Shown: positions 23,766 to 23,940 of the stretch, one piece after another
How the letters are laid out: every line of letters starts with the position of its first letter
Numbering within the stretch: position 1 is the stretch's first letter
Assembly: GCA_963558185.1 (NCBI GenBank)
Contig: CAUWFE010000023.1
Location: forward strand, 1-23,940
DNA length: 23,940 nucleotides
Direction of reading: 5' to 3'
Source of the DNA: UMGS1663 sp963558185
Lineage (GTDB): Bacteria > Bacillota > Clostridia > TANB77 > CAG-508
Notes under the pieces: generated by a model
Databases searched by the model: none
The model's input: only the letters and a program-made list of their open reading frames with translations
What the model was told of the DNA's origin: nothing
Position numbers and translations under genes: made by a program

Positions 23766-23940
23766 ATGCAAAAAAATAAAAACAAATTAATTAAAAGTAA
23801 CAAAGCAATAACACTGATAGCTTTAGTAGTGACAATAGTAATTTTGGTTATTTTAGCAGCAGTAAGCATAACAATGGTACTAGGCCAAAATGGAATATTA
23901 GAGCAAGCTAAAAATGCAGGAACATTAACAGATGAGGCTG
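23766..23940 (+). CDS. Prepilin-type protein, N-terminal part (runs off the window)
   Basis: The first 58 residues are visible. A basic leader (MQKNKNKLIKSNKAIT) is followed by one hydrophobic helix (LIALVVTIVILVILAAVSI, about 17-35) and then MVLGQNGILEQAKNAG. This is the class III-like prepilin N-terminus common in Clostridia (K-A-I-T-L-I-A-L-V-V-T-I form), expected to be cleaved by a prepilin peptidase and assembled into a pilus or pseudopilus. The usual Glu5 is not present in the LIALVV form. AGAAAGGAAG lies about 9-12 bases before ATG 23766. The C-terminal part is outside the window, so the subtype cannot be judged. Confidence 0.8.
   Translation, partial: MQKNKNKLIKSNKAITLIALVVTIVILVILAAVSITMVLGQNGILEQAKNAGTLTDEA

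Noticed and set aside
23630..23869. Minus-strand ORF of 79 codons at the right end
   Set aside because: It is antisense to the leader ORF, terminator and prepilin gene; its hydrophobic look comes from A-rich DNA read in reverse.

Overview
The window is very A+T-rich, densely packed bacterial DNA with AGGAGG-type ribosome binding sites and ATA/AGA/TTA-rich codon use. The sporulation genes spoIIID and bofA, with a yaaL-like DUF2508 gene beside bofA, a glmS ribozyme, and a Clostridia-type prepilin point to an endospore-forming Clostridia member (Firmicutes/Bacillota), probably host-associated. The species cannot be named from the sequence alone.

Layout. Positions 269-2252 hold a membrane-anchored J-domain protein with a Gln/Asn/Tyr-rich middle and a dihydrodipicolinate-reductase-like oxidoreductase. 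trmB (2687-3346) is flanked by two copies of a ~183-bp foldback repeat (2340-2523 and 3369-3550). The two cores are almost identical. The outer stems differ in sequence but still pair, and the minus strand of the core carries a 26-codon reading frame.

Positions 3601-11407 look like one potassium/cation transport transcription unit. A strong promoter leads into a CtpE-like P-type ATPase, then kdpA (split by a +1 frameshift at a UUU-CGG site), kdpB, kdpC and a stand-alone KdpD sensor domain with no histidine kinase and no KdpE nearby. This operon meets asnS (minus strand) tail to tail with a 4-nt overlap.

An uncharacterised 782-aa coiled-coil protein (12950-15298) is transcribed divergently from asnS. 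It is followed by deoB, whose usual Thr/Ser phosphoacceptor position is Val. Then come spoIIID, a CaCA-type cation exchanger, the DUF2508 gene and bofA with a sigma-E-like promoter, ending in a clear terminator at about 18605-18662.

On the minus strand, glmS (18687-20522) has a 340-nt leader containing a recognisable glmS ribozyme plus a second long hairpin. Next is a small DUF5684-like membrane protein. Divergent from it, uvrC (21568-23349) runs on the plus strand. A 58-aa leader ORF follows, whose end lies inside an intrinsic-terminator-like hairpin, and then a prepilin-type gene that runs off the window edge. I saw no rRNA, tRNA, CRISPR array or transposase gene.

The strongest candidates for something undescribed are the foldback repeat with its micro-ORF, the KdpD-only kdp operon with the frameshifted kdpA, and the terminator-overlapped leader ORF before the pilin gene.
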